From assembly GCF_900103875.1 (NCBI RefSeq), contig NZ_LT629705.1, positions 5,713,001 to 5,777,000 of the forward strand: a DNA stretch of 64,000 bases, written 5' to 3'. The translations under genes were made by a program, and so were the position numbers. Positions 21,930 to 32,260 of the stretch are shown in pieces. This stretch comes from Pseudomonas arsenicoxydans. Its GTDB lineage: Bacteria > Pseudomonadota > Gammaproteobacteria > Pseudomonadales > Pseudomonadaceae. Numbering within the stretch: the stretch's first letter is position 1; the number at the start of each line of letters is the position of its first letter. The notes under the pieces were generated by a model. It ran no database searches and had not been told where the DNA came from. It saw nothing but the letters and a program-made list of their open reading frames with translations.

Positions 21930-22120
21930 CGAGTTTCCTTTTCTAGCAGGCGAGGTAAAACCCCAAGGGCGTCCATTCTGCGCCTAAAAAAGTGTGTCAC
22001 TCAACCCCAAGCCTTGTCGGGTCTGATTTAGAGGGGTTGAACGGTCAAAATCCAGACTGATGGAACCACGGCCGGCGATCACGGCCTAAACTGCGCTATC
22101 GACCTACAGGAGTGTGCAAG

Positions 22121-23515
22121 ATGAGCCGTATCGAAACCGACAGCCTTGGCCAGGTGGAAGTCCCGGATGAAGCCTACTGGGGCGCTCAGACGCAACGCTC
22201 GCTGATTAACTTCGCCATCGGCAACGAACGCATGCCGCTGGCTGTGCTGCATGCACTGGCGCTGATCAAGAAAGCCGCGGCGCGGGTCAATGACCGCAAC
22301 GGTGATCTGCCGGCCGACATCGCCCGGCTGATCGAACAGGCCGCCGACGAAGTGCTCGACGGCAGCCACGACGACCAGTTCCCGCTGGTGGTCTGGCAGA
22401 CCGGCAGCGGCACCCAGAGCAACATGAACGTCAACGAAGTGATTGCCGGACGTGCCAACGAATTGGCCGGCAACCCACGCGGCGGCAAGTCGCCGGTTCA
22501 CCCCAACGATCACGTCAATCGCTCCCAAAGCTCCAACGACTGCTTCCCGACGGCCATGCACATCGCCACCGTTCAGGCGGTCCAGCAGCATTTGCTGCCG
22601 GCCATCAGCGAGCTGTCTGGCGGGTTGGCCGAGCTGTCGGCGCGGCACATGAAACTGGTCAAGACCGGCCGGACCCACATGATGGATGCCACGCCGATCA
22701 CCTTCGGCCAGGAAGTCTCGGCATTCATCGCGCAACTGGATTACGCCGAACGGGCGATCCGCAGTGCGCTGCCGGCAGTGTGCGAGCTGGCACAGGGCGG
22801 CACCGCCGTCGGCACCGGGCTGAACTCGCCGCATGGTTTCGGCGAGGCGATCGCTGCCGAATTGGCCGCCCTCTCCGGCCTGCCGTTCGTCACCGCACCG
22901 AATAAATTCGCCGCGCTGGCCGGTCATGAGCCGCTGACCACGTTGTCCGGGGCACTGAAAACCCTTGCCGTGACCCTGATGAAGATCGCCAACGATCTGC
23001 GCCTGCTGGGTTCCGGGCCGCGAGCCGGGTTCGCTGAAGTGAAGCTGCCGGCCAACGAACCGGGCAGCTCGATCATGCCGGGCAAGGTCAACCCGACGCA
23101 GTGCGAAGCGCTGTCGATGCTTGCGTGTCAGGTCTTGGGCAACGACGTCGCCATCGGTTTTGCGGCGAGTCAGGGCCACTTGCAATTGAACGTGTTCAAA
23201 CCGGTAATCATCCACAACCTGCTGCAATCGATCCGATTGCTGGGCGATGGCTGCAGCAACTTCCAGCAACATTGCATCGCCGGCCTTGAGCCGGACGCGG
23301 CGAAAATGGCCGAGCACCTGGAACGCGGATTGATGCTGGTGACGGCGCTGAACCCGCATATCGGCTACGACAAGTCGGCGGAGATTGCCAAGAAGGCGTA
23401 CGCCGAAGGGCTGACGCTGCGGGAAGCGGCATTGCAGTTGGGCTATCTGACCGATGAAGAGTTTGATGCGTGGGTGCGGCCGGAGAATATGCTGGAGGCC
23501 GGGGCCAAAGGCTGA
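22121..23515 (+). CDS. fumC: Class II fumarate hydratase
   Basis: A 464-residue iron-independent fumarase of the TCA cycle. The superfamily signature [11 protein letters not shown] is present, with [12 protein letters not shown] near the N-terminus and the catalytic-site segment [16 protein letters not shown] lies 8 bases before the ATG at 22121. A GTG three codons upstream overlaps that ribosome-binding site and is unlikely. In pseudomonads the FumC form is iron-sparing and often induced under iron limitation or oxidative stress, but no Fur box is obvious here. Confidence 0.96.
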   Translation: MSRIETDSLGQVEVPDEAYWGAQTQRSLINFAIGNERMPLAVLHALALIKKAAARVNDRNGDLPADIARLIEQAADEVLDGSHDDQFPLVVWQTGSGTQSNMNVNEVIAGRANELAGNPRGGKSPVHPNDHVNRSQSSNDCFPTAMHIATVQAVQQHLLPAISELSGGLAELSARHMKLVKTGRTHMMDATPITFGQEVSAFIAQLDYAERAIRSALPAVCELAQGGTAVGTGLNSPHGFGEAIAAELAALSGLPFVTAPNKFAALAGHEPLTTLSGALKTLAVTLMKIANDLRLLGSGPRAGFAEVKLPANEPGSSIMPGKVNPTQCEALSMLACQVLGNDVAIGFAASQGHLQLNVFKPVIIHNLLQSIRLLGDGCSNFQQHCIAGLEPDAAKMAEHLERGLMLVTALNPHIGYDKSAEIAKKAYAEGLTLREAALQLGYLTDEEFDAWVRPENMLEAGAKG

Positions 23516-23533
23516 ATCTTGTAGTGATTGAGT

Positions 23534-23645
23534 TGATCGTTCCCACGCTCTGCGTGGGAATGCAGCCCGGAACGCTCCGCGTCCCTGCCGAAGCGGACGC
23601 GGAGCGTCCATTGAGGCATTCCCACGCAGAGCGTGGGAACGATCA
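23534..23645. repeat. REP-type inverted repeat, family 4
   Basis: Arms TGATCGTTCCCACGCTCTGC and reverse complement flank a nested palindrome of CGCGGAGCG type (GCTCCGCGTCC...GGACGCGGAGC). It fills the space between fumC and the frameshifted permease gene and includes that gene's stop codon. Confidence 0.85.
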
Positions 23646-24607
23646 GCTCACGGACATCCGAACGCGCCGGGCCCGAAGCCCCGCCATCAACGACGGCCCC
23701 AATGCCACCAGCGCCGATCCCAGCACCACCAGCACCGCCCCGCCATACCCCAGACCATTGATCGTCTCGGCGTGCACATACTCCGGCCACAACCACGCCG
23801 CCAAAGCGACAGCAGCGAACGTCACTAACGGTGTAATCGCCAACGTAGCACTGACCCGTGACGCTTCCCAATGCGCCAGCGCTTCGGCAAATGCGCCGTA
23901 GGCAATCAGCGTGTTCATGCAGCACGCCAGCAGCAGCCAACCTTGAAGCGGACTCAGTTGCAGCGCTTCCAGCGGATGCACCCATGGCGTTAGCAACAGA
24001 GCACAGAACAGGTAAATCACCATCATCACCTGCAATGAATTCCACACCGTCAGCAATTGCTTCTGCCCCAACGCGTAAAAGGTCCAGACGGTTGAGGCCA
24101 ACAACACCAGCAACACGCCCGCGGTGTAATCGCTCAGCGACGTCAGCAACTCGACCAGACGCTGGTTGAAAAACAGCCCGAAGCCAATCAACAGCACCAG
24201 CAGGCCTATCCCCTGCCCCACGCTGAACCGTTCCTTGAACACAAACAGACTGGCGATCAGCAACATGATCGGGCCCATCTGCACTACCAGTTGCGCGGTG
24301 CCGGGGCTGAGCAGGTTCAGGCCCGTCAGGTACAGCACGTAGTTACCGACCAGACCGAGCACCGCCATCACCACCAGCCAGCCACCGCGCGGGCCGAGGA
24401 CTTTACGGCTGGGCAGGCGCCTGGTCGCGGCCAGGTAAATGAAATGAACAGGCAACCGCCGGACACGATCAGGCGAAACCAGGTCACCGTCACCGGGTCC
24501 ATCACCAGCAGCACTTGTTTGAGTTTGATCGGCAGGATTCCCCACAACAACGCGGTCAGCAAGGCCAGGCAGAGACCGTAAACCCAGCGACCGGATGAAA
24601 TGTGCAT
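23643..24607 (-). pseudogene. Frameshifted DMT-family (EamA) permease
   Basis: The first 53 or so residues, from the ATG at 24607 (MHISSGRWVYGL, then the first helices to SGGCLFI), lie in one frame, which goes on to stop at 24368. The remaining helices (from IYLAATRRLPSRK to the end at 23643) lie in another frame. The switch falls at about 24436-24448. One extra T in the minus-strand run ATTTC would restore LFIFIYLAATRR and a continuous ten-helix permease of about 320 residues. So this is either a true one-base deletion or a sequence error. As read, only an N-terminal fragment of 79 residues would be made. Confidence 0.85.
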
Positions 24608-24820
24608 GCGAACCCCGAAAAAGCCAGATAGCAAGAGACACCATTCTAGGCTCAGACCGGAGTGCGACACAGGCACAGTTACCGCCAGGCCGCGAATGAA
24701 ACTGTGCAGGTCGCATCAAAAATCTGGCGAAGTGCCGTCGATCAGCTGGACAGGCGCCGCAAGTGGTTCATGCATAAGCTCATTGGGTCTGCTAACAGCA
24801 ACATCCAACAGGAGACAGCC

Positions 24821-25015
24821 ATGTACGGCATGCGCGCCAAGGACCCAGCTCCCGCCACGTACTTTCGCAGTGACCGTTTGTGCCGTGTGAATGGACAATT
24901 GTTTTTCGTCACCCGGGAGAACACCCTCGAGGGGCCGTTTGAAAACCGGGAGAAGGCGGCGCAGGAGATCCAGGCTTACATCGAACGCAGGCTGCTTGTG
25001 CGTATGAGCCTGTAG
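24821..25015 (+). CDS. Small conserved Pseudomonas protein (DUF6316-like)
   Basis: A 64-residue protein starting MYGMRAKDPAPATYF, with CAGGAGAC about 8 bases before the ATG. It has an aromatic, charged core (VNGQLFFVTRENTLEGPF) and a C-terminal helix with EIQAYIERR. It lacks a signal peptide or membrane segment. I recognise it as a small protein common in Pseudomonas, probably DUF6316. The function is unknown. Confidence 0.75.
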   Translation: MYGMRAKDPAPATYFRSDRLCRVNGQLFFVTRENTLEGPFENREKAAQEIQAYIERRLLVRMSL

Positions 25016-25029
25016 ACCGAGGCGACTGC

Positions 25030-25093
25030 ATCGCGGGCGAGCCCGCTCCCACATTGGAATGCGATCCACTGTGGGAGCGGGCTTGCCCGCGAT
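25030..25093. repeat. REP-type inverted repeat, family 3 copy A
   Basis: Arms ATCGCGGGCGAGCCCGCTCC and its near reverse complement GGAGCGGGCTTGCCCGCGAT. This is the commonest Pseudomonas REP sequence, repeated at 59526 and 62141. It lies between the small protein gene and the thiolase gene, which converge. Confidence 0.9.
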
Positions 25094-25127
25094 AGCTATT
25101 TAACAACCGCTACAAATCTTGAAGTAC

Positions 25128-26312
25128 TTAACGCACCGCCTCAAACAACCCGGTCGCCCCCATCCCGCCACCCACGCACATGGTGACCACGCCGTAGCGC
25201 ACATTGCGCCGTTGCAACTCACGCACGATATGCCCGACCTGACGCGATCCGGTCATGCCGAACGGGTGACCGATGGATATCGAGCCGCCATTGACGTTGT
25301 ACTTGTCGTTATCGATCTCCAGGCGATTGCGGCTGTACAGGCACTGCGAAGCGAAGGCTTCGTTGAGCTCCCAAAGGTCAATGTCCGCCACCTGCAAACC
25401 CTTGGCCTTGAGTAACCTGGGCACCGAGAACACCGGGCCGATCCCCATTTCGTCCGGCTCGCACCCAGCTACCGCGAACCCACGAAAAAACGCCTTAGGC
25501 TTCAGACCCAGTTCCAGCGCTTTTTCCAGGCTCATCACCAGCGTCATCGACGCGCCATCGGACAATTGCGAAGAGTTGCCCGCCGTCACCGAGCCGTCTT
25601 CAGTAAACACCGGCTTCAACCCGGCCAGGCTTTGCAGCGTGGTGTCCGGGCGATTGCAGTCGTCGTGATCGACGATACCGTCGAGGATCTGAATCTGGCC
25701 GGTGGCCTTGTCTTCAACCCGATACTTCACCGCCATTGGCACAATTTCATCGTCGAACAATCCAGCGGCCTGCGCTTGAGCGGTTCGTTGCTGACTTTGC
25801 AGGGCGTACAGATCCTGCTCTTCACGGCTGACGTGGTAACGGCGCGCAACGATTTCGGCGGTCTGCCCCATCGGGAAATAAATGCCCGGCACCTGCTCTT
25901 TCAGCAGCGGGTTGATGAGGTTATCGGTGTTGACGCTTTTCATGGTCAGGCTGATGGATTCCACACCACCGGCAACAATGATGTCGCTGCAACCCGAGGC
26001 GATCTGGTTGGCGGCAATGGCGATGGCCTGCAAGCCCGAGGAGCAGAAACGGTTCAAGGTCATGCCGGCGGTGCCGATGCCCAACCGCGACAACACCGCG
26101 ACATTGCGCCCGATGTTGAAGCCCTGCGCGCCTTCGTTGGAACCTGCACCGACGATGCAATCCTCGACGCTGGCAGGGTCAATGCCTGAGCGTTCCAACA
26201 GCGCATTGACACAATGCGCCGCCATGTCGTCCGGACGGGTCTGGTTGAACTTGCCGCGAAAGGATTTGGCCAGGCCGGTCCGCACGCTGTCGACGATCAC
26301 CACTTCACGCAT
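25128..26312 (-). CDS. Thiolase family protein (acetyl-CoA C-acyltransferase)
   Basis: A 394-residue thiolase. The acylated cysteine is in LNRFCSSGLQ, the general-base histidine in GHPFGMTG, and the second cysteine in CVGGGMGATG. GHPFG is a small departure from the usual GHPLG. It catalyses the last step of beta-oxidation or acetyl-CoA condensation, and the chain-length preference cannot be told. The start is the ATG at 26312 with GAGG upstream, and the 25-codon open extension has no family similarity. It stands alone with no hydratase/dehydrogenase partner beside it. Confidence 0.92.
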   Translation of the reverse strand: MREVVIVDSVRTGLAKSFRGKFNQTRPDDMAAHCVNALLERSGIDPASVEDCIVGAGSNEGAQGFNIGRNVAVLSRLGIGTAGMTLNRFCSSGLQAIAIAANQIASGCSDIIVAGGVESISLTMKSVNTDNLINPLLKEQVPGIYFPMGQTAEIVARRYHVSREEQDLYALQSQQRTAQAQAAGLFDDEIVPMAVKYRVEDKATGQIQILDGIVDHDDCNRPDTTLQSLAGLKPVFTEDGSVTAGNSSQLSDGASMTLVMSLEKALELGLKPKAFFRGFAVAGCEPDEMGIGPVFSVPRLLKAKGLQVADIDLWELNEAFASQCLYSRNRLEIDNDKYNVNGGSISIGHPFGMTGSRQVGHIVRELQRRNVRYGVVTMCVGGGMGATGLFEAVR

Positions 26313-26414
26313 GGCATACCTCATTGTTGTTGTCGGTTGAGAGTGGACCGAGCATAAGTCCACCGCATAACCGACCGCGACAATCATTCACCCCGCGTAT
26401 GCGTAACCATCGCC

Positions 26415-27938
26415 TCACTGCTTGCGTTTTTTCGCTTTCCTCGCCTGTTTGTCTGATTTCTCGAACGCCTCTTCCAGCGCATGGTTGATCGTGCGCAGGA
26501 CTTTGACCCGAGCCCAGCGCTTGTCATTGGCTTCCACCAGGGTCCACGGCGAGATTTCGGTGCTGGTGCGGTCAACCATGTCGCCCACCGCCGCGCGGTA
26601 AGCGTCCCATCTGTCGCGATTGCGCCAGTCGTCTTCGGTGATCTTGAAACGCTTGAAGGGAATATTTTCGCGCGCCTGGAATCGCTCAAGTTGCGTCACC
26701 TTGTCGATAGCCAGCCAGAACTTGACCACGATAACGCCCGAATCGGAAATCTGCTCTTCGAAATCATTGATCTCGCTGTAAGCCCGCAGCCAGTCGGCGG
26801 GCGGGCAGAAGCCCTCAACGCGCTCGACCAATACCCGGCCGTACCACGATCGATCGAACACCGTGAACTTGCCCTTGGCCGGGATGTGCCGCCAGAAACG
26901 CCACAGATAGGGCTGCGCCCGTTCCTCTTCGGTGGGCGCGGCAATCGGCACGATGTTGTACTGACGGGGGTCGAGCGCCGCGGCGACCCGACGAATCGCC
27001 CCGCCCTTGCCCGCCGCATCATTGCCTTCGAACACCGCCACCAAGGCGTGTCGGCGCATGCGTTTGTCGCGCATCAAGCCCGAGAACCGCGCCTGCTCGG
27101 TGATCAGTTGTTCTTCGTAATCTTCCTTCTCCAGATTCAGGGTCAGGTCCAGGCTGTCGAGCAGGTTCAACTGATCGACATGGATCGGCAGCGGCGCTGC
27201 GTTGACCTTGTCCGCGTGCACCTGGGGACGCTGCAGGGCATTTTGCAAACCTTCGAGCAGGATCTTGCCCACCGTCAGGCTGCGATAATGCGCATCCACT
27301 CCTTCAATCACATGCCAGGGTGCGTAGTCACGACTGGTGCGGCGCAACACGCGCTCGCCGTATTTAACGAACTTGTCAAAAGTGGCCGATTGCTGCCAGT
27401 CCAGCGGACTGATGCGCCAACTGTGCAGCGGATCGTCGGCGAGCGCCTTGAGTCGCGCCTTCATTTGTTTTTTGGAAAGGTGGAACCAGAACTTGAAGAT
27501 CAGCGTGCCTTCGTCGCACAACATTTTTTCAAAGCGTTCGGACTGGTTAATCGCCTGATCCAGCACCGCGTCCTTGAACAAGCCATGTACCCGACCTTGC
27601 AGCATCTGGCTGTACCAGTTGCCAAAGAACACCCCCATGCGCCCACTGGCCGGCAGCATCCGCCAATAGCGCCAGGCCGGTGGTCGCGCCAGTTCTTCGT
27701 CGGTCTGTTGATCGAACGTGCGGACCTCGATCAAGCGTGGGTCCATCCACTCGTTGAGCAACTTGACCGTTTCACCCTTGCCGGCGCCTTCGATGCCATT
27801 GATTAAAATAATCACTGCAAAGCGTTTTTGCTGCTGAAGGTCGAACTGCGCTTCAAGCAAGGCCTCACGCAGCGCCGGCACTTCAGCGTCATAGGTTTCT
27901 TTGTCGATAGCGTGACCGATTTCAGCAGATTCGAACAT
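26415..27938 (-). CDS. pap: Polyphosphate:AMP phosphotransferase (duplicated PPK2 domains)
   Basis: A 507-residue protein of two tandem PPK2 domains. Domain 1 (about 10-250) has the P-loop GIEGAGKGE. Domain 2 (about 270-490) has GNDAAGKGGA and the lid-type segments RSWYGR and DDWRNRDRWD. Two-domain PPK2 class II enzymes transfer phosphate from polyphosphate to AMP to give ADP, which supports energy recovery. Domain 1 keeps the Walker lysine but has FGNWYSQ in place of RSWYGR, so catalysis probably rests on domain 2. The Lys/Arg-rich C-terminus is common. GGGAG precedes the ATG. Confidence 0.92.
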   Translation of the reverse strand: MFESAEIGHAIDKETYDAEVPALREALLEAQFDLQQQKRFAVIILINGIEGAGKGETVKLLNEWMDPRLIEVRTFDQQTDEELARPPAWRYWRMLPASGRMGVFFGNWYSQMLQGRVHGLFKDAVLDQAINQSERFEKMLCDEGTLIFKFWFHLSKKQMKARLKALADDPLHSWRISPLDWQQSATFDKFVKYGERVLRRTSRDYAPWHVIEGVDAHYRSLTVGKILLEGLQNALQRPQVHADKVNAAPLPIHVDQLNLLDSLDLTLNLEKEDYEEQLITEQARFSGLMRDKRMRRHALVAVFEGNDAAGKGGAIRRVAAALDPRQYNIVPIAAPTEEERAQPYLWRFWRHIPAKGKFTVFDRSWYGRVLVERVEGFCPPADWLRAYSEINDFEEQISDSGVIVVKFWLAIDKVTQLERFQARENIPFKRFKITEDDWRNRDRWDAYRAAVGDMVDRTSTEISPWTLVEANDKRWARVKVLRTINHALEEAFEKSDKQARKAKKRKQ

Positions 27939-28098
27939 GGACAGCTCCCTTTCCCGTATTGAGCAAGACTAGCGGATTGGGCCGCCAGTCCGTAGAGAAA
28001 TTCCCTCGGGCCAGGGTTATGAGGTGAGGAGCTGTCATGGATCAAGCGTCGTCACGGCGATCGGCTAGAATGGCCACCTTGCCGTTGCAGAGCCTGCC

Positions 28099-30078
28099 AT
28101 GAAACCTGTATTGCCTAACGCCCAACTTGACTGGGACGACCAGGGACTCCCGCGTTCGCGAGTCTTTGACGATGTGTATTTTTCCAACCAGTCAGGCCTT
28201 GAAGAAACCCGCTACGTGTTCCTTGAACAGAACGGATTGCGTGAACGTTTTGCGGCGCTGCCGGCCGGGGGTCGACTGGTCATTGGCGAAACCGGCTTTG
28301 GCACCGGGCTTAACTTTCTGTGTGCCTGGCAGTTGTTCGAGCAGCAGGCAGTGGCCGGTGCGCGGCTGCATTTTGTCAGCGTCGAAAAATACCCGTTGAG
28401 CACCCCGGACCTGCAACGGGCACTGGCGTTATGGCCGGAGCTCAAGCCGTTTGCCGACCAATTGCTGGCGCACTACGTGGCGATCCATCATGGCTTCCAG
28501 CGACTGGTTCTGGACAATGGCCGCGTGACCCTGACCTTGTTGATCGGCGATGCACTGGAGCAGTTGCCGCAACTGGATGCACGGATCGATGCCTGGTTTC
28601 TCGACGGTTTCGCCCCGGCGAAAAACCCCGACATGTGGACCGCCGAACTGTTTGCCGAACTGGCGCGCCTGGCCGCGCCAGGATCGACCATCAGCACCTT
28701 CACCAGTACCGGCTGGGTGCGCCGCCTGCTGAATGCGGCAGGGTTCAAGATGAAGCGCACGCCGGGTATTGGCCATAAGTGGGAAGTCCTGCGGGGCGTG
28801 TTCCTGGGGTGGCCGGAAGACAGCGCTGTACCCGTTGCCGCCAAGCCCTGGTTTGCTCGCCCGACACCAGCGCCCGGCGAACGTCATGCGCTGGTGATCG
28901 GCGCCGGCCTGGCCGGTTGCGCGACTGCCGCCAGCCTCGCGGCGCGGGGTTGGCAAGTGAGTCTGCTGGAGCGACATGACGCACTGGCACAGGAAGCCTC
29001 AGGCAATCCCCAAGGCGTTTTGTACCTCAAGCTTTCGGCCCACGGTACGGCATTGTCACAGTTGATTGTCAGTGGTTTCGGTTACACCCGACGTCTGCTC
29101 GAGCATCTGCAGCGCGGCGTTGACTGGGACGATTGCGGCGTGCTGCAACTGGCGTTCAACGCCAAGGAAGAGCAACGCCAGGCGCAGTTGGCGCAAGCCT
29201 TTCCCGAAGATTTATTGCACACGCTCGATCAGCAACAGGCCCGGATTCGCGCCGGTATTGACCTGCAATGGGGCGGCCTGTTCTATCCCGAGGGCGGCTG
29301 GGTGCACCCGCCCGCACTTTGCACCTGGCAAGCAGCGCATCCGGGTATCCAGATCCTGACGCACCACGATGTACTGCAATTGCGTCGTGAGCAGGGGCAT
29401 TGGCAGGCGTGGGACGGCGACCGGTTGCTGGCCAGCGCGCCGACGGTGGTACTGGCCGGTGCAGCCGACATCAAGCGTTTCGACTTCAGTAGCGATTTAC
29501 CCCTCAAACGTATTCGCGGCCAAATCACCCGACTCCCCCAGACACCAGAAAGCCAAGGCTTGAGTACCGTGGTCTGCGCCGAAGGCTATGTCGCGCCTGC
29601 TCGCTTGGGTGAGCACACACTCGGCGCGAGTTTTGATTTCAACAACGATGACCTGACGCCAACAGCCGCCGAGCATGCCGGCAATCTGCACATGCTCGAA
29701 GAAATCTCGATGGACCTGGTGGCTCGACTTGGCGCCGACACCTTGCGACCCGAAGCACTCGAAGGACGCGCAGCGTTTCGCTGCACCAGCCCCGATTACC
29801 TGCCGATTGTCGGCCCTTTGGCAGACCGTGAGGCCTTCGTCGACGCCTACGCCTCCTTGGGCAAGGACGCCCGGCAAACCCCGGACATCCCGTGCCCATG
29901 GCTGGAAGGTGTGTACGTCAACAGTGGCCATGGTTCGCGTGGGCTGATCACCGCGCCCTTGTCAGGCGAATTGCTGGCGGCCTGGCTCGACGACGAACCA
30001 TTGCCACTGCCCAGAGCCGTAGCCGAGGCCTGTCATCCGAATCGCTTTGCCCTGCGGCGCCTGATCCGGGGCCAATAA
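28099..30078 (+). CDS. mnmC: Bifunctional tRNA mnm5s2U biosynthesis enzyme MnmC
   Basis: A 659-residue fusion. The N-terminal methyltransferase domain (about 1-240) has the SAM-binding segment GETGFGTGLNFL and DAWFLDGFAPAKNPDMW. The C-terminal FAD-dependent oxidoreductase domain has the dinucleotide motif ALVIGAGLAGCATAASLAAR near residue 260. The pair converts cmnm5s2U34 to mnm5s2U34 in tRNA wobble positions. It is divergent from pap. The ribosome-binding site is weak. Confidence 0.96.
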   Translation: MKPVLPNAQLDWDDQGLPRSRVFDDVYFSNQSGLEETRYVFLEQNGLRERFAALPAGGRLVIGETGFGTGLNFLCAWQLFEQQAVAGARLHFVSVEKYPLSTPDLQRALALWPELKPFADQLLAHYVAIHHGFQRLVLDNGRVTLTLLIGDALEQLPQLDARIDAWFLDGFAPAKNPDMWTAELFAELARLAAPGSTISTFTSTGWVRRLLNAAGFKMKRTPGIGHKWEVLRGVFLGWPEDSAVPVAAKPWFARPTPAPGERHALVIGAGLAGCATAASLAARGWQVSLLERHDALAQEASGNPQGVLYLKLSAHGTALSQLIVSGFGYTRRLLEHLQRGVDWDDCGVLQLAFNAKEEQRQAQLAQAFPEDLLHTLDQQQARIRAGIDLQWGGLFYPEGGWVHPPALCTWQAAHPGIQILTHHDVLQLRREQGHWQAWDGDRLLASAPTVVLAGAADIKRFDFSSDLPLKRIRGQITRLPQTPESQGLSTVVCAEGYVAPARLGEHTLGASFDFNNDDLTPTAAEHAGNLHMLEEISMDLVARLGADTLRPEALEGRAAFRCTSPDYLPIVGPLADREAFVDAYASLGKDARQTPDIPCPWLEGVYVNSGHGSRGLITAPLSGELLAAWLDDEPLPLPRAVAEACHPNRFALRRLIRGQ

Positions 30079-30484
30079 AACTCAACTGCGTGGCAGCGCA
30101 CAGATGGCCAGATCTTCAATTCCCTACGCGGTCTGGTTCAACTGCTCGAAAAAACTGAAGTCTGCGCGGCTTCTTTTTCGGTCAGACTTACGCAGTGTTC
30201 CTTGTTCATACAAAAGAGCCTCTACCGTAGAGAATGCGTTGAACGATGAATAACGCAAAATCCCATTATTTTCAGCCGCTTAACCATCAGCATTACTCAT
30301 CCATAACCTAACTATCTACCGCACGCGACCGCGCATTTTGAGTTATGGGCAGCCCCTTGAACTTGAACCCTTATTACTTATCGATCTAAAACTCCCACGA
30401 TTTCACCGGGTCAGTTTCTGAGTACCCGGCACTTTGGCCGACTATCGATTGACCCTCCCCAACGGAAAAACCGGTAAGGAATTT
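30079..30484. other. Intergenic leader (406 bases) upstream of the NAGGN operon
   Basis: AT-rich compared with its neighbours and should contain the promoter of the osmoprotectant operon. A GAACTT at about 30358 and a downstream TCTAA resemble an AlgU (sigma-22) promoter, but the spacing is too long (see rejected items). No small gene is convincing. Confidence 0.5.
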
Positions 30485-32257
30485 ATGTGCGGATTAGCTG
30501 GCGAGTTACGCTTCGATCATCAACCTGCGGACCTGGCGGCCGTTGAACGGATCACCCATCACCTGGCACCACGCGGTCCTGACGCGTGGGGGTTTCATGC
30601 CCAAGGGCCGATTGCCCTGGGCCATCGTCGCCTGAAAATCATGGACCTGTCGGACGGCTCGGCGCAGCCGATGATCGACAATCAATTGGGCTTGTCCCTG
30701 GCCTTCAACGGCGCGATTTATAACTTCCCGGAACTGCGCACCGAGCTTGAAAGCCTCGGCTATGCCTTCTATTCCGGTGGCGACACCGAAGTGCTGCTCA
30801 AGGGCTATCACGCCTGGGGTGAAGCGCTGCTGCCAAAACTCAACGGCATGTTCGCGTTCGCTATCTGGGAACGTGACGCCCAACGCCTGTTCATCGCCCG
30901 CGACCGTCTCGGCGTGAAGCCGCTGTACCTGTCGCGCACCGGGCAGCGCCTGCGTTTTGCCTCCGCTCTGCCGGCACTGCTCAAGGGCGGCGATATCAAC
31001 CCGATCCTTGATCCGGTGGCACTCAATCACTACCTGAACTTTCATGCGGTGGTCCCAGCGCCGCGCACCTTGCTGGCCGGCATTGAAAAACTGCCGCCCG
31101 CGACCTGGATGCGCATCGAGGCCGACGGTCGTACCGAACAGAAAACCTGGTGGACCCTGCCCTACGGCCCACACGCCGACGAGATGAATCTGACGCTCGA
31201 AGACTGGCGTGACCGTGTCCTCGACAGCACCCGTGACGCTGTGGCGATCCGTCAACGGGCAGCGGTCGACGTTGGCGTCCTGCTTTCCGGTGGCGTCGAT
31301 TCGAGCATGCTGGTCGGTCTGTTGCGCGAAGTCGGCGTCGAAAACCTGTCGACGTTTTCCATCGGTTTCCAGGATGCGGGCGGCGAGCGCGGCGACGAAT
31401 TCCAGTATTCGGACCTGATCGCCAAGCACTACAACACGCAACACCATCAACTGCGCATCGACGAAAAAGAGATCATCGAACAACTGCCCGCGGCGTTTCG
31501 TGCCATGAGCGAGCCGATGGTCAGTCATGACTGCATCGCCTTCTACCTGCTGTCCCGGGAAGTGGCCAAGCATTGCAAAGTGGTGCAGAGCGGCCAGGGT
31601 GCGGATGAGCTGTTTGCCGGTTATCACTGGTATCCGCAAGTCGACGGCGCCGCCGATCCGTATGCCGCTTACCGCGATGCGTTCTTCGACCGTAGCTATG
31701 AAGATTACGCCGCCACGGTGCAGCCGAAATGGCTGACAGCGAATGACGCCGCAGGCGACTTCGTGAAGGAACATTTCGCACAACCCGGCGCCGATGCCGC
31801 CGTCGACAAGGCCCTGCGCCTGGACAGCACGATCATGCTGGTGGACGACCCGGTCAAACGCGTCGACAACATGACCATGGCGTGGGGCCTGGAAGCGCGC
31901 ACACCGTTTCTGGACTATCGCCTGGTGGAATTGTCGGCCCGCGTGCCGGGCAAATTCAAACTGCCGGACGGTGGCAAACAGGTACTGAAGGAAGCAGCGC
32001 GACTGGTCATTCCGAGCGAAGTGATTGATCGCAAGAAAGGTTACTTTCCGGTGCCGGGCCTCAAGCACTTGCAAGGAGACACGCTGAACTGGGTCCGCGA
32101 ACTGCTGCTGGATCCGAGTCAGGATCGTGGTCTGTTCAAGCCGGCCATGCTTGACCGCCTGCTGACCGATCCGCAAGGCCAGTTGACCCCGTTGCGCGGC
32201 TCCAAGCTGTGGCAGTTGGCGGCCCTGAACCTGTGGCTCAGTGAACAAGGAATCTGA
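30485..32257 (+). CDS. asnO: N-acetylglutaminylglutamine amidotransferase (asparagine-synthase family)
   Basis: A 590-residue class II glutamine amidotransferase starting MCGLAGELRF, so Cys2 becomes the nucleophile after Met removal. The C-terminal synthetase domain has the PP-loop LLSGGVDSSML. It belongs to the trio group found with a GNAT/ATP-grasp protein and an M42 hydrolase and makes N-acetylglutaminylglutamine amide (NAGGN), an osmoprotectant. The ATG at 30485 has AAGGAA upstream. An open extension to 30434 would bury the catalytic cysteine and is wrong. The next gene starts 3 bases after the stop. Confidence 0.9.
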   Translation: MCGLAGELRFDHQPADLAAVERITHHLAPRGPDAWGFHAQGPIALGHRRLKIMDLSDGSAQPMIDNQLGLSLAFNGAIYNFPELRTELESLGYAFYSGGDTEVLLKGYHAWGEALLPKLNGMFAFAIWERDAQRLFIARDRLGVKPLYLSRTGQRLRFASALPALLKGGDINPILDPVALNHYLNFHAVVPAPRTLLAGIEKLPPATWMRIEADGRTEQKTWWTLPYGPHADEMNLTLEDWRDRVLDSTRDAVAIRQRAAVDVGVLLSGGVDSSMLVGLLREVGVENLSTFSIGFQDAGGERGDEFQYSDLIAKHYNTQHHQLRIDEKEIIEQLPAAFRAMSEPMVSHDCIAFYLLSREVAKHCKVVQSGQGADELFAGYHWYPQVDGAADPYAAYRDAFFDRSYEDYAATVQPKWLTANDAAGDFVKEHFAQPGADAAVDKALRLDSTIMLVDDPVKRVDNMTMAWGLEARTPFLDYRLVELSARVPGKFKLPDGGKQVLKEAARLVIPSEVIDRKKGYFPVPGLKHLQGDTLNWVRELLLDPSQDRGLFKPAMLDRLLTDPQGQLTPLRGSKLWQLAALNLWLSEQGI

Positions 32258-32260
32258 TCG

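Noticed and set aside
30358..30395. AlgU-like promoter (GAACTT ... TCTAA) upstream of the NAGGN operon
   Set aside because: The spacing between the two boxes is about 20 bases, longer than the 16-17 usual for AlgU, so I did not call it. Mapping of the start site would settle it.
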